Shown in pieces: positions 27,184 to 35,700 of a DNA stretch of 64,000 nucleotides (positions are counted from its first letter, which is position 1; each line of letters opens with the position of its first letter). The position numbers were made by a program, and so were the translations under genes. This stretch comes from Marinilactibacillus sp042660675 (lineage in GTDB: Bacteria > Bacillota > Bacilli > Lactobacillales > Carnobacteriaceae_A), in contig NZ_JBHSUL010000027.1 of assembly GCF_042660675.1 (NCBI RefSeq), forward strand, positions 248,001-312,000. Direction: 5' to 3'. Under the pieces are notes generated by a model. The model did not search any database and was not told where the DNA came from. It saw nothing but the letters and a program-made list of their open reading frames with translations.

Positions 27184-28134
27184 TTAATATCCTTTTGAAT
27201 AATCAACCACATTGACTGGTAATGATTCACCATCTACAAATGCCTTAAGATTTTTTTCAAAAATAGGGAAAAGGTGACGGTCATAATTCTCTAAATGACC
27301 TGAAATATGTGGCGTAATTAATACGTCATCTCTTTTCCACAAAGGATGATCTTCTGGAAGTGGCTCTTCGTGTAGTACATCTAATCCTGCATAAGCCAGT
27401 TTTCCATTTTCTAGTGCATCAATTAGATCGTCCGTGACAACGGATCCACCCCTACCAACATTGATGAAAATTGACTGTTCTTTCATCTCGCTGAATCGTT
27501 TTTTATCGAAAAAGTCTTCGGTTTCATCTGTAAGAGGTAAGATATTGACCACAACGTCCGCCTGACCGATCGCTTTTGAAAGATCGTCTTGCGTATGTTG
27601 TTCGTCCATATGCTCTGCATGATCGCCACTTCGGTTAATTCCGATTGTTTTCATATCAAAAGCTTTCGCTAGTTTTCCAATTTGCTTACCTATTTCTCCT
27701 GTTCCAACGATCATAATCGTTTTTTCTTCAAGTTCAATCAAAGTCTCCAGTTCAGACCATTCAGCGTTAAGCTGCGCTTTTAAAGAGTGGCCAATTCCTC
27801 TAGTATAATTCAAAATCATGGCCATAGTGGATTCTGCAATACCTTTTGCATGAATTCCACTTGAATTGGTTAAGACAATCTCTTGTTTCTCGAGTTCTTC
27901 AAGGTCCAGATAATCTATTCCTGCAGAGGCTGTTTGAATCCATTTGATCTGATTTTTATCGTTATTAAGTAGTGTTGTTCCTTGATCTTTTTTCCAACTA
28001 TACAGAATTTCAATATCTTCAATGGCATCCGCTTCTTCTATTGAACGAACAACCTTATGATCTGGTGCTATTTCTTCCACCCGTTTTTGATGTTCTGGCT
28101 GAAGCTCTCTTAATGCTAAAATATATTTTGACAT
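27184..28134 (-). CDS. D-isomer 2-hydroxyacid dehydrogenase
   Basis: An NAD(P)-dependent oxidoreductase of the D-2-hydroxyacid family, 316 residues. The nucleotide motif GTGEIGKQIG lies mid-protein. The NVGRGGSVV segment carries the catalytic arginine region, LDVLHEEPLPEDHPLW the glutamate, and ITPHISGH the catalytic histidine. The exact substrate is unknown. The GTG 12 bases upstream abuts the AAGGAG site, so the ATG at 28134 is preferred. It is a single-gene unit between the arginine leader and a lipoprotein gene. Confidence 0.85.
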   Translation of the reverse strand: MSKYILALRELQPEHQKRVEEIAPDHKVVRSIEEADAIEDIEILYSWKKDQGTTLLNNDKNQIKWIQTASAGIDYLDLEELEKQEIVLTNSSGIHAKGIAESTMAMILNYTRGIGHSLKAQLNAEWSELETLIELEEKTIMIVGTGEIGKQIGKLAKAFDMKTIGINRSGDHAEHMDEQHTQDDLSKAIGQADVVVNILPLTDETEDFFDKKRFSEMKEQSIFINVGRGGSVVTDDLIDALENGKLAYAGLDVLHEEPLPEDHPLWKRDDVLITPHISGHLENYDRHLFPIFEKNLKAFVDGESLPVNVVDYSKGY

Positions 28135-28213
28135 AGATTCTTCCACTCCTTTTTTCTATTATGACATAGGGAGCTTCAAATTTCTATTATCCGCTTCTTA
28201 AGAAAATACGATA

Positions 28214-28253
28214 AAAAAAAGACATTGACCTTTTAGAGCGTCAATGTCTTTAA
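28214..28253 (-). terminator. Rho-independent terminator of the lipoprotein gene
   Basis: AAAGACATTGAC pairs with GTCAATGTCTTT across a 10-base loop, with a T-rich tail on the minus strand. Confidence 0.85.
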
Positions 28254-28275
28254 GAGACCAATTTTAATTTAGAGT

Positions 28276-29100
28276 TTAAATACCTTTATTTACATTTTCG
28301 TAGTTTCCAGAAACAGAATTCAGTTTTTCAATGGAGTCATTTTCAAGGTTATAACGGTACATCCCAATCATGTTCGACCATTCTACGCCGTCTTGTTCCA
28401 TTGACTCTCTTGCTTCAATTGTTACCCACTGATCATCTGTTTTATTCACAAAGTAAGAGTAGGTTTCATTCGATAATCCTAGTCTTCCAATTAGTTGATT
28501 AAATGCATAATCTTCCGCTTCTTCGTCAGTAGCAAATTTATTTTCTGGTTCAGCTTCTGTTTCTGTCGTTTCTTCTGAGTCTGTTTCTGAATTCGAACTT
28601 GTTTCTTCTGCTTTCTTATCCTGAGCAGATAACCAGCTTCCCAATTCTTCATCTGTTGCAGCTTCGATAGACTGACCTGTTTCAGCTAAGTATTTTTCTG
28701 CAAGCACGGAAGAACTACGCTCTGTCTGATACTCAGTTTTGTCAGAAGAGGTTCCCGCTACTTGTCTTGCTTGTTCCGCTTGAGCGAGCGTGACTTTTTC
28801 TAAAAGTCCTTCAGCTTCAACCTTAATTGCTTGATATTCTGTTAAATCTTCTTTAAGTAAAACAGATAACGTTCCAGCTGATTCATCCAGCTGCTCATTA
28901 TCAAATTGTGCTTGCGCCTGATCTAATTCAGCTTGATACGCGACTGCTAGATCATCCGTTTCATCTACTAATTCTGTTGTTTCAGTAGTCGTTTCTTGTT
29001 CTGTTTCAGGTGCCACTACGGCTTCATCATTATCGTTACTACATGCAGCTAGCGCAGCCCCAACAGTTAAAAGTGTGATTAGTTTCGTCCAGTTTTTCAT
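28276..29100 (-). CDS. Acidic lipoprotein of unknown function
   Basis: A 274-residue exported protein. A short hydrophobic signal (LITLLTVGAAL) ends in the lipobox LAAC, with the cysteine at residue 20, so it should be lipid-anchored outside the membrane. The middle is rich in E, T, S and D (low complexity, likely disordered). The C-terminal 80 residues (YAFNQLIGRLG onward) look folded and may be the working domain. I do not recognise a family. The ATG at 29100 follows AAGGAGGT and fits the signal; an upstream in-frame start adds six residues. Confidence 0.75.
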   Translation of the reverse strand: MKNWTKLITLLTVGAALAACSNDNDEAVVAPETEQETTTETTELVDETDDLAVAYQAELDQAQAQFDNEQLDESAGTLSVLLKEDLTEYQAIKVEAEGLLEKVTLAQAEQARQVAGTSSDKTEYQTERSSSVLAEKYLAETGQSIEAATDEELGSWLSAQDKKAEETSSNSETDSEETTETEAEPENKFATDEEAEDYAFNQLIGRLGLSNETYSYFVNKTDDQWVTIEARESMEQDGVEWSNMIGMYRYNLENDSIEKLNSVSGNYENVNKGI

Positions 29101-29163
29101 AAAGACTACCTCCTTCATTTGACTATAGTATACTGTATCTTTTTTAAGAATACTATAATTGTC

Positions 29164-30039
29164 TTAAATCTCGTGGTACTCAGAATAAATATCCCTTTTA
29201 GGCTGTCCTCTTAAAATAGACACTTCTTTTATTGCCTGCTTGCTATTTAACCCATCTAATTCCATTAATTTTTCGACATGTTCTTTTACAGACCAATTCT
29301 GCCATTCCACTATTTCTTGGTCTAAAATCGGATCAGCATTCCCCTCAAGAATCACACAGAACTCTCCTCGAATTTGTTCTGCTTGTGCCCAGTCAGACAC
29401 TTCAGAAACCGTTCCTCTAATAAATTCTTCATATCTTTTCGTTAACTCTCTAGCTAGAACAATCTTTCGATCTGAACCCATGACTTTTTCAATTTGTTCC
29501 AGTAACGCTTTTAATCGATGTGGCGATTCATAAAAAATGATGGTCTCTTGGCGCTTATTTAGTGTTTCCAACTCAGTATGCAAATCTTTTTTCTTCCGCG
29601 GTAAAAACCCATGAAAGTAAAACGGTTGGGGTAAAATGCCAGAAGCAATGAGTGCTGGCAGTGCAGCATTTGCTCCCGGTAATGGGACGACTGCAATCCC
29701 CACTTCAATAGCTGCCTTGACCAAGTCAACACCTGGATCGCTGATAGAAGGCATACCCGCATCGCTCACCTGAGCAATCGTTTCTCCAGCAATCATTCTT
29801 TCAACCAGTTTTGGTGTACGCTCCTGTGAATTGTGTTCGTGAAAACTAATCTGACTTGTCTGAATTTCAAAATGATTCAATAATTTCTGTGTATTTCTTG
29901 TATCTTCAGCAGCAATTAGATCTGCTTCTTTTAGCATTCTGATGGCTCTAAACGTCATATCTTCTAAGTTACCAATCGGTGTCGGTACTAGATATAGCAT
30001 ACCTGTTTCTGTTTTCTCATAACTCTTTTGCGTCTGCAT
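29164..30039 (-). CDS. rsmI: 16S rRNA (cytidine-1402 2'-O)-methyltransferase
   Basis: A SAM-dependent tetrapyrrole-methylase-fold enzyme that modifies C1402 in the ribosomal decoding centre. LYLVPTPIGNLEDMTFRA near the start and AEDTRNTQKLLNHF are the family signatures, and VSDAGMPSISDPG is the cofactor loop. Length is 291. The ATG at 30039 lies 8 nt from AGAGAGGA. It overlaps the end of the GIY-YIG gene by 23 bases and is the last gene of the trmN6-yazA-rsmI run. Confidence 0.93.
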   Translation of the reverse strand: MQTQKSYEKTETGMLYLVPTPIGNLEDMTFRAIRMLKEADLIAAEDTRNTQKLLNHFEIQTSQISFHEHNSQERTPKLVERMIAGETIAQVSDAGMPSISDPGVDLVKAAIEVGIAVVPLPGANAALPALIASGILPQPFYFHGFLPRKKKDLHTELETLNKRQETIIFYESPHRLKALLEQIEKVMGSDRKIVLARELTKRYEEFIRGTVSEVSDWAQAEQIRGEFCVILEGNADPILDQEIVEWQNWSVKEHVEKLMELDGLNSKQAIKEVSILRGQPKRDIYSEYHEI

Positions 30040-30370
30040 CAACTGCATCCTCTCTTCTTACAATCTTACATCGGTCTTGTTGACTAAACGGCAAACTCAC
30101 TCCGTTCTGTTTTAAATACCGTTCTTTGCTGATCCTTGTTCGTTTTTTAAAGGCTGCTTCGGCTTTTGTCGCTGCACTTCTTGTTGGATGAATCTCAGCA
30201 TAAATCATTTTAAGAGGGCGTCTGTAGGCTGGTTTTGTATATTTCGCACCCGTACCAGAATTATGTTCATCCAGTCTTCGTTCTAAATCTGTAGTATACC
30301 CACCATAAAATGAACCGTCTTTGCAATGTAGTACATAAAAATAGCTATTCTTCACTTCTTTCGGCTCCAT
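30017..30370 (-). CDS. yazA: GIY-YIG nuclease-domain protein (YazA/UPF0213)
   Basis: A 117-residue single-domain GIY-YIG protein. YFYVLHCKDGSFYGGYTTDL carries the Y...GG-Y core, followed by RRLDEHNSGTGAKYT and the RPLKMIYAE strand. Such small proteins are common in Firmicutes, and their cellular role is not established. The ATG, with GAAGGA upstream, lies 26 bases inside the end of trmN6, and the gene's end overlaps rsmI. The order matches yabB-yazA-yabC of Bacillus subtilis. Confidence 0.87.
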   Translation of the reverse strand: MEPKEVKNSYFYVLHCKDGSFYGGYTTDLERRLDEHNSGTGAKYTKPAYRRPLKMIYAEIHPTRSAATKAEAAFKKRTRISKERYLKQNGVSLPFSQQDRCKIVRREDAVDADAKEL

Positions 30371-31109
30371 AAATCATCCTTCTCACTTCAGGTAAATATT
30401 GGTCATTTTGATCAAACACAAATAAAGGCGGGAGCACAGTGAAGCCTGTTTCTTTTCCATTTTTAATGCCTTCAATCAATATCATGTTTGCTTCTTTATG
30501 TTCTTTAGGATAGACAAATCGCACTCTTTTAGGTGCAAGATTAACGGCACGCATAGCGTCTAGAATTTCTAGAAACCGATCCGGTCTGTGTACAAAATAA
30601 GCTTTTCCTTTTGTCTTAAGTAAAAATGCCGTTGCTTTCATCATTTCACCTAAAGACAAGTGAATCTCATGTCTGGCAATCGCAAGGTTTGTGTTTGGAT
30701 TCTGAAGGCTTTCTTCTGTCACTTTAAAATAAGGCGGGTTACACGTCACGACATCCACTGAATCATGTCGAATCAGTTCTCTGACTTCTTTAACATCCGC
30801 ATGTTTCATCATTACTTGTTCCTGTAATTGATTCAATTCAATACTTCTATTTGCCATATCCACAAGTCTTTCTTGAATTTCAACCCCAGTCACCGGACTA
30901 GCCGTCTTTTGACTAAGCATGAGTGCAACTGCACCGTTTCCAGAACAGAGATCAACAATTTTAGCACGATTATGCTTGGGTACTTGAGCAAATTCTCCTA
31001 ATAATACGGCATCTAGTGAAAAAGAGAAGACTGAAGGGCTTTGTATAATTTCTATATCGTATTGCATCAACTGATCAATACGTTCGTCATCTTTAAGTAA
31101 GTCTTTCAA
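30345..31109 (-). CDS. trmN6: tRNA1(Val) adenine-37 N6-methyltransferase-type protein
   Basis: A class I N6-adenine methyltransferase of the TrmN6/YabB family, about 254 residues. The SAM motif VDLCSGNGAVALML is at about 50-63, and the catalytic NPPYF occurs in VVTCNPPYFKV near residue 115. I chose the TTG at 31109, 8 nt from AAGGAAG, because the family N-terminus (KDDERIDQL) begins there. The longer frame from 31151 also begins with TTG but has no ribosome site. It heads the yazA-rsmI run. Confidence 0.85.
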   Translation of the reverse strand: MKDLLKDDERIDQLMQYDIEIIQSPSVFSFSLDAVLLGEFAQVPKHNRAKIVDLCSGNGAVALMLSQKTASPVTGVEIQERLVDMANRSIELNQLQEQVMMKHADVKEVRELIRHDSVDVVTCNPPYFKVTEESLQNPNTNLAIARHEIHLSLGEMMKATAFLLKTKGKAYFVHRPDRFLEILDAMRAVNLAPKRVRFVYPKEHKEANMILIEGIKNGKETGFTVLPPLFVFDQNDQYLPEVRRMIYGAERSEE

Positions 31110-31180
31110 TAGCTTAGCTTCCTTATCTATCAGTTTCTTATAGTATACCAAAATTTTCTAGTGAACATTACCCCGAACAA

Positions 31181-31217
31181 GTAAAAAGCTACACCCACTA
31201 AGGCGCAGCTTTTTACT
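31181..31217 (-). terminator. Rho-independent terminator of the short-chain dehydrogenase gene
   Basis: GTAAAAAGCT pairs with AGCTTTTTAC across about 16 bases, with a T-run at the 3' arm on the minus strand. Confidence 0.7.
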
Positions 31218-31263
31218 TCTCATCAATAAAATGATCAAACACTTTCTACACATTATTTATTTC

Positions 31264-32022
31264 TTAATTCATTGTTAATCCGCTGTCTACAACAATATTC
31301 TGTCCCGTGACACCTCTGGAAGCCTCAGACCCTAGGAAAACAACGACTTCCGCTACATCTGCTGGTTCTGTCACGCGATTTAGTGCAGAACTTGCTGCAA
31401 TCAAATCAAAGACTTCTGGCGTAGTAACTGCACTAGCATCTGTTCGTTCTAACAAGCCACCAGACACCATATTAACTGTGATTTGATCTTTTCCGAGTTC
31501 TTTCGCCATATTCCTAGTAAATCCTACGAGTGCCGCTTTGGCCGTTGTGTATTGGTGATAGGGGACTACGGGATTTTGAAATAAGTTTGTACCTATGTTG
31601 ATTATCCGACCGTATTGCTGTTTTTTCATTTCAGGAAGGACAGCTTGAATCGTGTTTAAGGCAGACTGGACTGTTCCTTGAAGCTGTTCATTATAATTCT
31701 CCCAAGTCAATTCTTCCACTGTTCCTTGGGTGACTGGATTAAATTCAAAATTGATTAAAGCATTGTTGATGACGATATCAATTGTTCCAAAATGTTCTGT
31801 GGCTTTTTTTACCATAGCTTCTACTTGCTGTTCATCTCTAACATCTGCCTGAATGGCGATTGCGTTGTCTTTTCCAATTTCCTCAATAACTTTAAGCGCC
31901 TTTTCTTTGTTTTTAAAGTAATTGACTACTACTTTATATCCTTTTTCACCAAACTGTTTCGCAATCATAGCTCCTAGTCCTCGACTTGATCCTGTAACTA
32001 AAACGGTTTTCTGTTCACTCAT
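31264..32022 (-). CDS. Short-chain dehydrogenase under TPP riboswitch control
   Basis: A 252-residue SDR similar to 3-oxoacyl-ACP reductases. The NAD(P) motif TGSSRGLGAMIA is near residue 10. NNALINF stands where NNAG is usual, and the catalytic YTTAK at about 159-163 follows a serine/threonine region (INIGTN). No fatty-acid genes surround it. It is transcribed alone behind a TPP riboswitch and terminator, so a thiamine-related job is more likely than lipid synthesis. I recall such an oxidoreductase (called oarX) in surveys of thiamine regulons, but cannot verify it here. The ATG at 32022 follows a GAGGGCAAGG site. Confidence 0.82.
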   Translation of the reverse strand: MSEQKTVLVTGSSRGLGAMIAKQFGEKGYKVVVNYFKNKEKALKVIEEIGKDNAIAIQADVRDEQQVEAMVKKATEHFGTIDIVINNALINFEFNPVTQGTVEELTWENYNEQLQGTVQSALNTIQAVLPEMKKQQYGRIINIGTNLFQNPVVPYHQYTTAKAALVGFTRNMAKELGKDQITVNMVSGGLLERTDASAVTTPEVFDLIAASSALNRVTEPADVAEVVVFLGSEASRGVTGQNIVVDSGLTMN

Positions 32023-32051
32023 TCCTTGCCCTCTTTTCGCTTTTTTGAATA

Positions 32052-32099
32052 AACAAAAAACACCCCTTCTCTGTCTTAAGCAGACAGAAAAAGGGTGTG
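32052..32099 (-). terminator. Expression-platform terminator of the TPP riboswitch
   Basis: CACACCCTTTTTCTGTCT pairs with AGACAGAGAAGGGGTG and is followed by TTTTTTG on the minus strand, between the TPP aptamer and the SDR gene. Confidence 0.85.
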
Positions 32100-32160
32100 G
32101 GTTCATTTACAATCTTAATAAAGCCTTCTCAAAAGAGAGTGCTAGAGTCAAATCATCATT

Positions 32161-32257
32161 CCACTTTTCCTACGCTGGCTTTATCCAGATCAGGTCCTAA
32201 GGGTCAGGTTTCTACCTATCTCAGCCTCAGCTTTTCAACAAGAAGCTCCCCTAGTGG
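32161..32257 (-). promoter_or_regulatory. TPP riboswitch (THI element) aptamer
   Basis: The minus strand reads CCACTAGGGGAGC at the 5' end, then GCTGAGAT, GACCCTTAGGACCTGATCTG, GGATAAAGCCAGCG and TAGGAAAAGTGG. These are the conserved TPP-binding blocks in order, closed by CCACT/AGTGG. Thiamine pyrophosphate would favour the terminator and switch off the SDR gene. Confidence 0.93.
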
Positions 32258-32379
32258 TCTATTGTGTATTCAATTACATAAATCATATCATATGCTTTTA
32301 AAATAATATACTGTATTATAAAAAATTGCTCATCCCGATGCGCATCTAAAGTACCTGGATTAAATTGCCTTAGAATTGA

Positions 32380-32599
32380 CAAAAGCCCCTCCCAATTAAG
32401 GGAGCGGCTCTCTGATTAAAAATAAATGACTTATACAGTTAATTCGTGCTAAATTACTATTCAAATTATATGACTGAGTTTCTCATTTAAACAACACAGT
32501 CCCTACCTCTACTGTGTCCTTACAACTCTATAGTTGCGCCAGATCGATTAAACTTCGTTAAAACGATTTTATATAATACTTCATATTTATTCTTAATGT
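32380..32599 (-). ncRNA. Candidate small RNA, about 220 nt
   Basis: An orphan transcription unit in a gene-free stretch, with its own promoter (next entry) and a strong terminator: AGCCGCTCCC / GGGAGGGGCT across a six-base loop, then TTTTG, at 32380-32409. Inside are hairpins CAACT/AGTTG and ACACAGT/ACTGTGT. The only open frames are tiny (an eight-codon ATG frame without a good ribosome site). It matches no RNA family I can recognise; it is not SRP, 6S or tmRNA by visible motifs. Confidence 0.5.
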
Positions 32600-32605
32600 A
32601 GTTAC

Positions 32606-32633
32606 ATTATACCATACATTTAAAAATAATCAA
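32606..32633 (-). promoter_or_regulatory. Promoter of the candidate small RNA
   Basis: TTGATT, a 16-bp spacer and a perfect TATAAT on the minus strand. Confidence 0.6.
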
Positions 32634-32728
32634 TTCGGACGGTTCGGGACGAATAATAAAAAAGGTTTATCTTAAAGGTTATTTCATCCAAAACTATTCT
32701 TATATTAAAATTAAGAATTTGTCACAGA

Positions 32729-32760
32729 AAAAAGCCAGGCTATAGAGCCCTGGCTTTTTC
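32729..32760 (-). terminator. Rho-independent terminator of the adhesin gene
   Basis: AAAAAGCCAGGG pairs with CCTGGCTTTTTT across about eight bases, right after the adhesin stop. Confidence 0.9.
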
Positions 32761-32773
32761 GGTCGTTAATTGA

Positions 32774-35700
32774 TTATTTTACTTTTTTTCTATTTGATAA
32801 GAAGATACCTGTACCCATCAATGTTAGGACCCCTCCCAGAAGCGCGATTCCACCATATTGTTGGAATCCGGTTTGCGGAAGCTTAGACTGAGACTGATTC
32901 GTTTTTACTGGTTTAATGACTTCTGGATCAGTCGTCAGTTTTGTGATCACATTTGAGTTCAGCCCTCTATTCGACTCTTGGTTCAGAACTGGTTTTGGTG
33001 TTTTAATGATCAATTCTGAATCTTCTGTCGGTTCAGTAATAATGAGCTTACTATTTGTTGCTGTCGCTAAAACCATTTCTGGTTTATCTACTGTCTCAGG
33101 TTCGATTTCAAATTCAATCGGGATATAAGAAATGTCATATCCTGGTGGCGCCTGAGTTTCAATAAAGTGGTATTCCCCTGGTGCTAGGCCATCAACTTCT
33201 ACTTGACCATCTGCATTCGTGACTATATCGGCCATCAGCTCTGTACCTGACTGATCAAATAAGGTGAAAGCTGTCTCTGCTAATGTAATTGTCGCATCTG
33301 CTGAATCACGTTTAGTCAATAAGACTGCACCTTGGTAATTTGTAAATTCTCCTAAATCTGTAACAACAGGTTGTCCACTTGACGAATCTTCAATAATGAC
33401 TTCTACTTCTCTAGTATTTCGAATATATCCTATGACTGGTTGTGTTTCTCTAATAATATAATTTCCTGGTGCAAGTTGTGCGAAGCGAACGATCCCCTGT
33501 TCGTCTGAAACGACCTCTTGCTCAACATCTAAACTATCTGCATCGAATAAGGCAAATGTTGCGCCCGGTAAGGCTTCGCCTGTTTCTGTTACTTTACTTA
33601 ATTGTACTGTACCTTGATAGTTTATAGCTGCTACCTCAACAATAACGGGTTCTGATTTTGCTACAGATTCGATTTCGAATTCAACTGGTTCTGTATTGAG
33701 TACATAACCAGTTGGCGCTTTTGTTTCTACGAATTGGTATGCGCCTGGAGCAAGAGTGTTTACACTCAACACACCATTTTTATCCGTTATTAATCCTGTT
33801 TCCAGAACAAATCCAGCTACTGTTTCCAAGCGGAATTCTGCTCCTTCAAGTACCGTTTCTTCCGAAGAATATTTCGTTAACCTAGCCGTTCCTTGATAAT
33901 TCGGGAAGTCTCCTAAAGTCATCACACCTGGGTTTCCTGCATGATCGGCTTCTACTGTGAAGGCAATTTGCTCCGTATTTAAAACATACCCGTTTGGTGC
34001 TTTTGTTTCTTTCAGGTAATAGGTTCCCGGTGCGAGCCCTTCTGCACGGACGATCCCATTTTCATCAGAGATCAGGTCTGTTTGAACCACTAAATCCGAC
34101 TCATCCACGATCTGGAATATCGCCCCTGGAATCCCCGTTTCTTGATCTACTTTTGCAAACTGAATACTTCCTTGATAATTCTCAAAGCTAGCGTCAGCAA
34201 TAACTTCAACCGGCTCTTTTAAGCTTGATGCTTCTATTGTGAAGTCCACTGGCATTGTATTTAAAATGTAGCCATCTGGTGCTTTTGTTTCAATGAAACG
34301 ATAGTCTCCCGGTGCTAAATCACTAACTGTGATCAGACCATTAACGTCTGAAATAAGAGACTCACGGATCACATTTCCTGCCTGATCTAATAAATCAAAT
34401 GTCGCTTCACTTAAAATTTCTCCGGCTGCATCCGTTTTAACTAGACGCGCTTGTCCTTTGTAATTGATAGCTTCAACACTTTGGACATTTGGTGTTCCTT
34501 CTGCTAGTGCATCAATCGTAAAAGTGACTTCTTCTTCATTTAAGATATAACCTACTGGTGCTTTGATTTCTTTGAACGTGTACGTTCCTGGAGCTAAACC
34601 ATCGACTCGAATTTTTCCTTCAGAGTTGGTCGTTAAAGTTTCATGAATCATTTTACTGTCTTGATTCATCAAACTGAACACGGCTTGTTCCAGTGGTTCG
34701 TCGTTTTTGCTAACCTTCGTTAATTCGACAGAACCTTGATAGTTGACGGCGTTTACTGATTTATTTAGTGGTATAGCATAAGCCGTTGGATCAATCGTAA
34801 ATTCAATCGGTTCCGTATTCAGGACATGTCCTGCTGGTGCTTTCGTTTCAATGAATCGGTATGAACCCGGTGCTAAATTAGCTACGGTTAGTTCTCCATT
34901 TGCCCCAGTGACTAATCCTGATTGAAGGGCTTGTCCATCAATTGTTTCTAAGCGGAATTCTGCTCCTTCAAGGACTGTCTGATTTGCAGACTGTTTCGTC
35001 AAAGTGACTGATCCTTTGTAATTATGGAAGTCTCCTAACGCCTGAACCCCAGGGTCTCCTGCGTTTTCAGCAGCGATGGTGAATTGAATGCGTTCTGTGT
35101 TACGAACGTATCCTACTGGTGCAGCTGTTTCTTCCAGGTAATAAGTGCCTGGTGCAAGTTCGTCTGCACGCACGACTCCATTTGCATCAGAAATCAGAGT
35201 TGATAAAATCACTTCATCTCTATCATTGACGATCTGGAAAATCGCTCCTGATATACCTATGTTGTTATCGACTTTAATGAACTGAATGCTCCCTTGATAG
35301 TTCATAAAACCTGCATCAGCCGTTACTTCAACGGGCTCCCCAAGTGCTGAATCCACAATCGTGAAACCTACTGGTGATGTATTTATGATATATCCTTCTG
35401 GTGCTTGTGTTTCGATAAAATGATACTCTCCCGGAGCTAAGCCATCTACTAAAATTTCACCAGTAGTTGTTGATTCTAAGTTATTTTCAATCACTTGATC
35501 TTCACTATCTACTAGATCAAACACTGCGCCGCTTAGTACTCTACCTGTCTGGTCTGTTTTTACTAAACGAACGGATCCTTGATAATTGATTGCTTCAACT
35601 TCTTGTAAAACCGGTATTCCTTTACTTTCAGGATCAATTGTAAATTTCACCAATTCGTTATTCACAACGTACCCCTCTGGTGCTTTGGTTTCTCTGAAGA

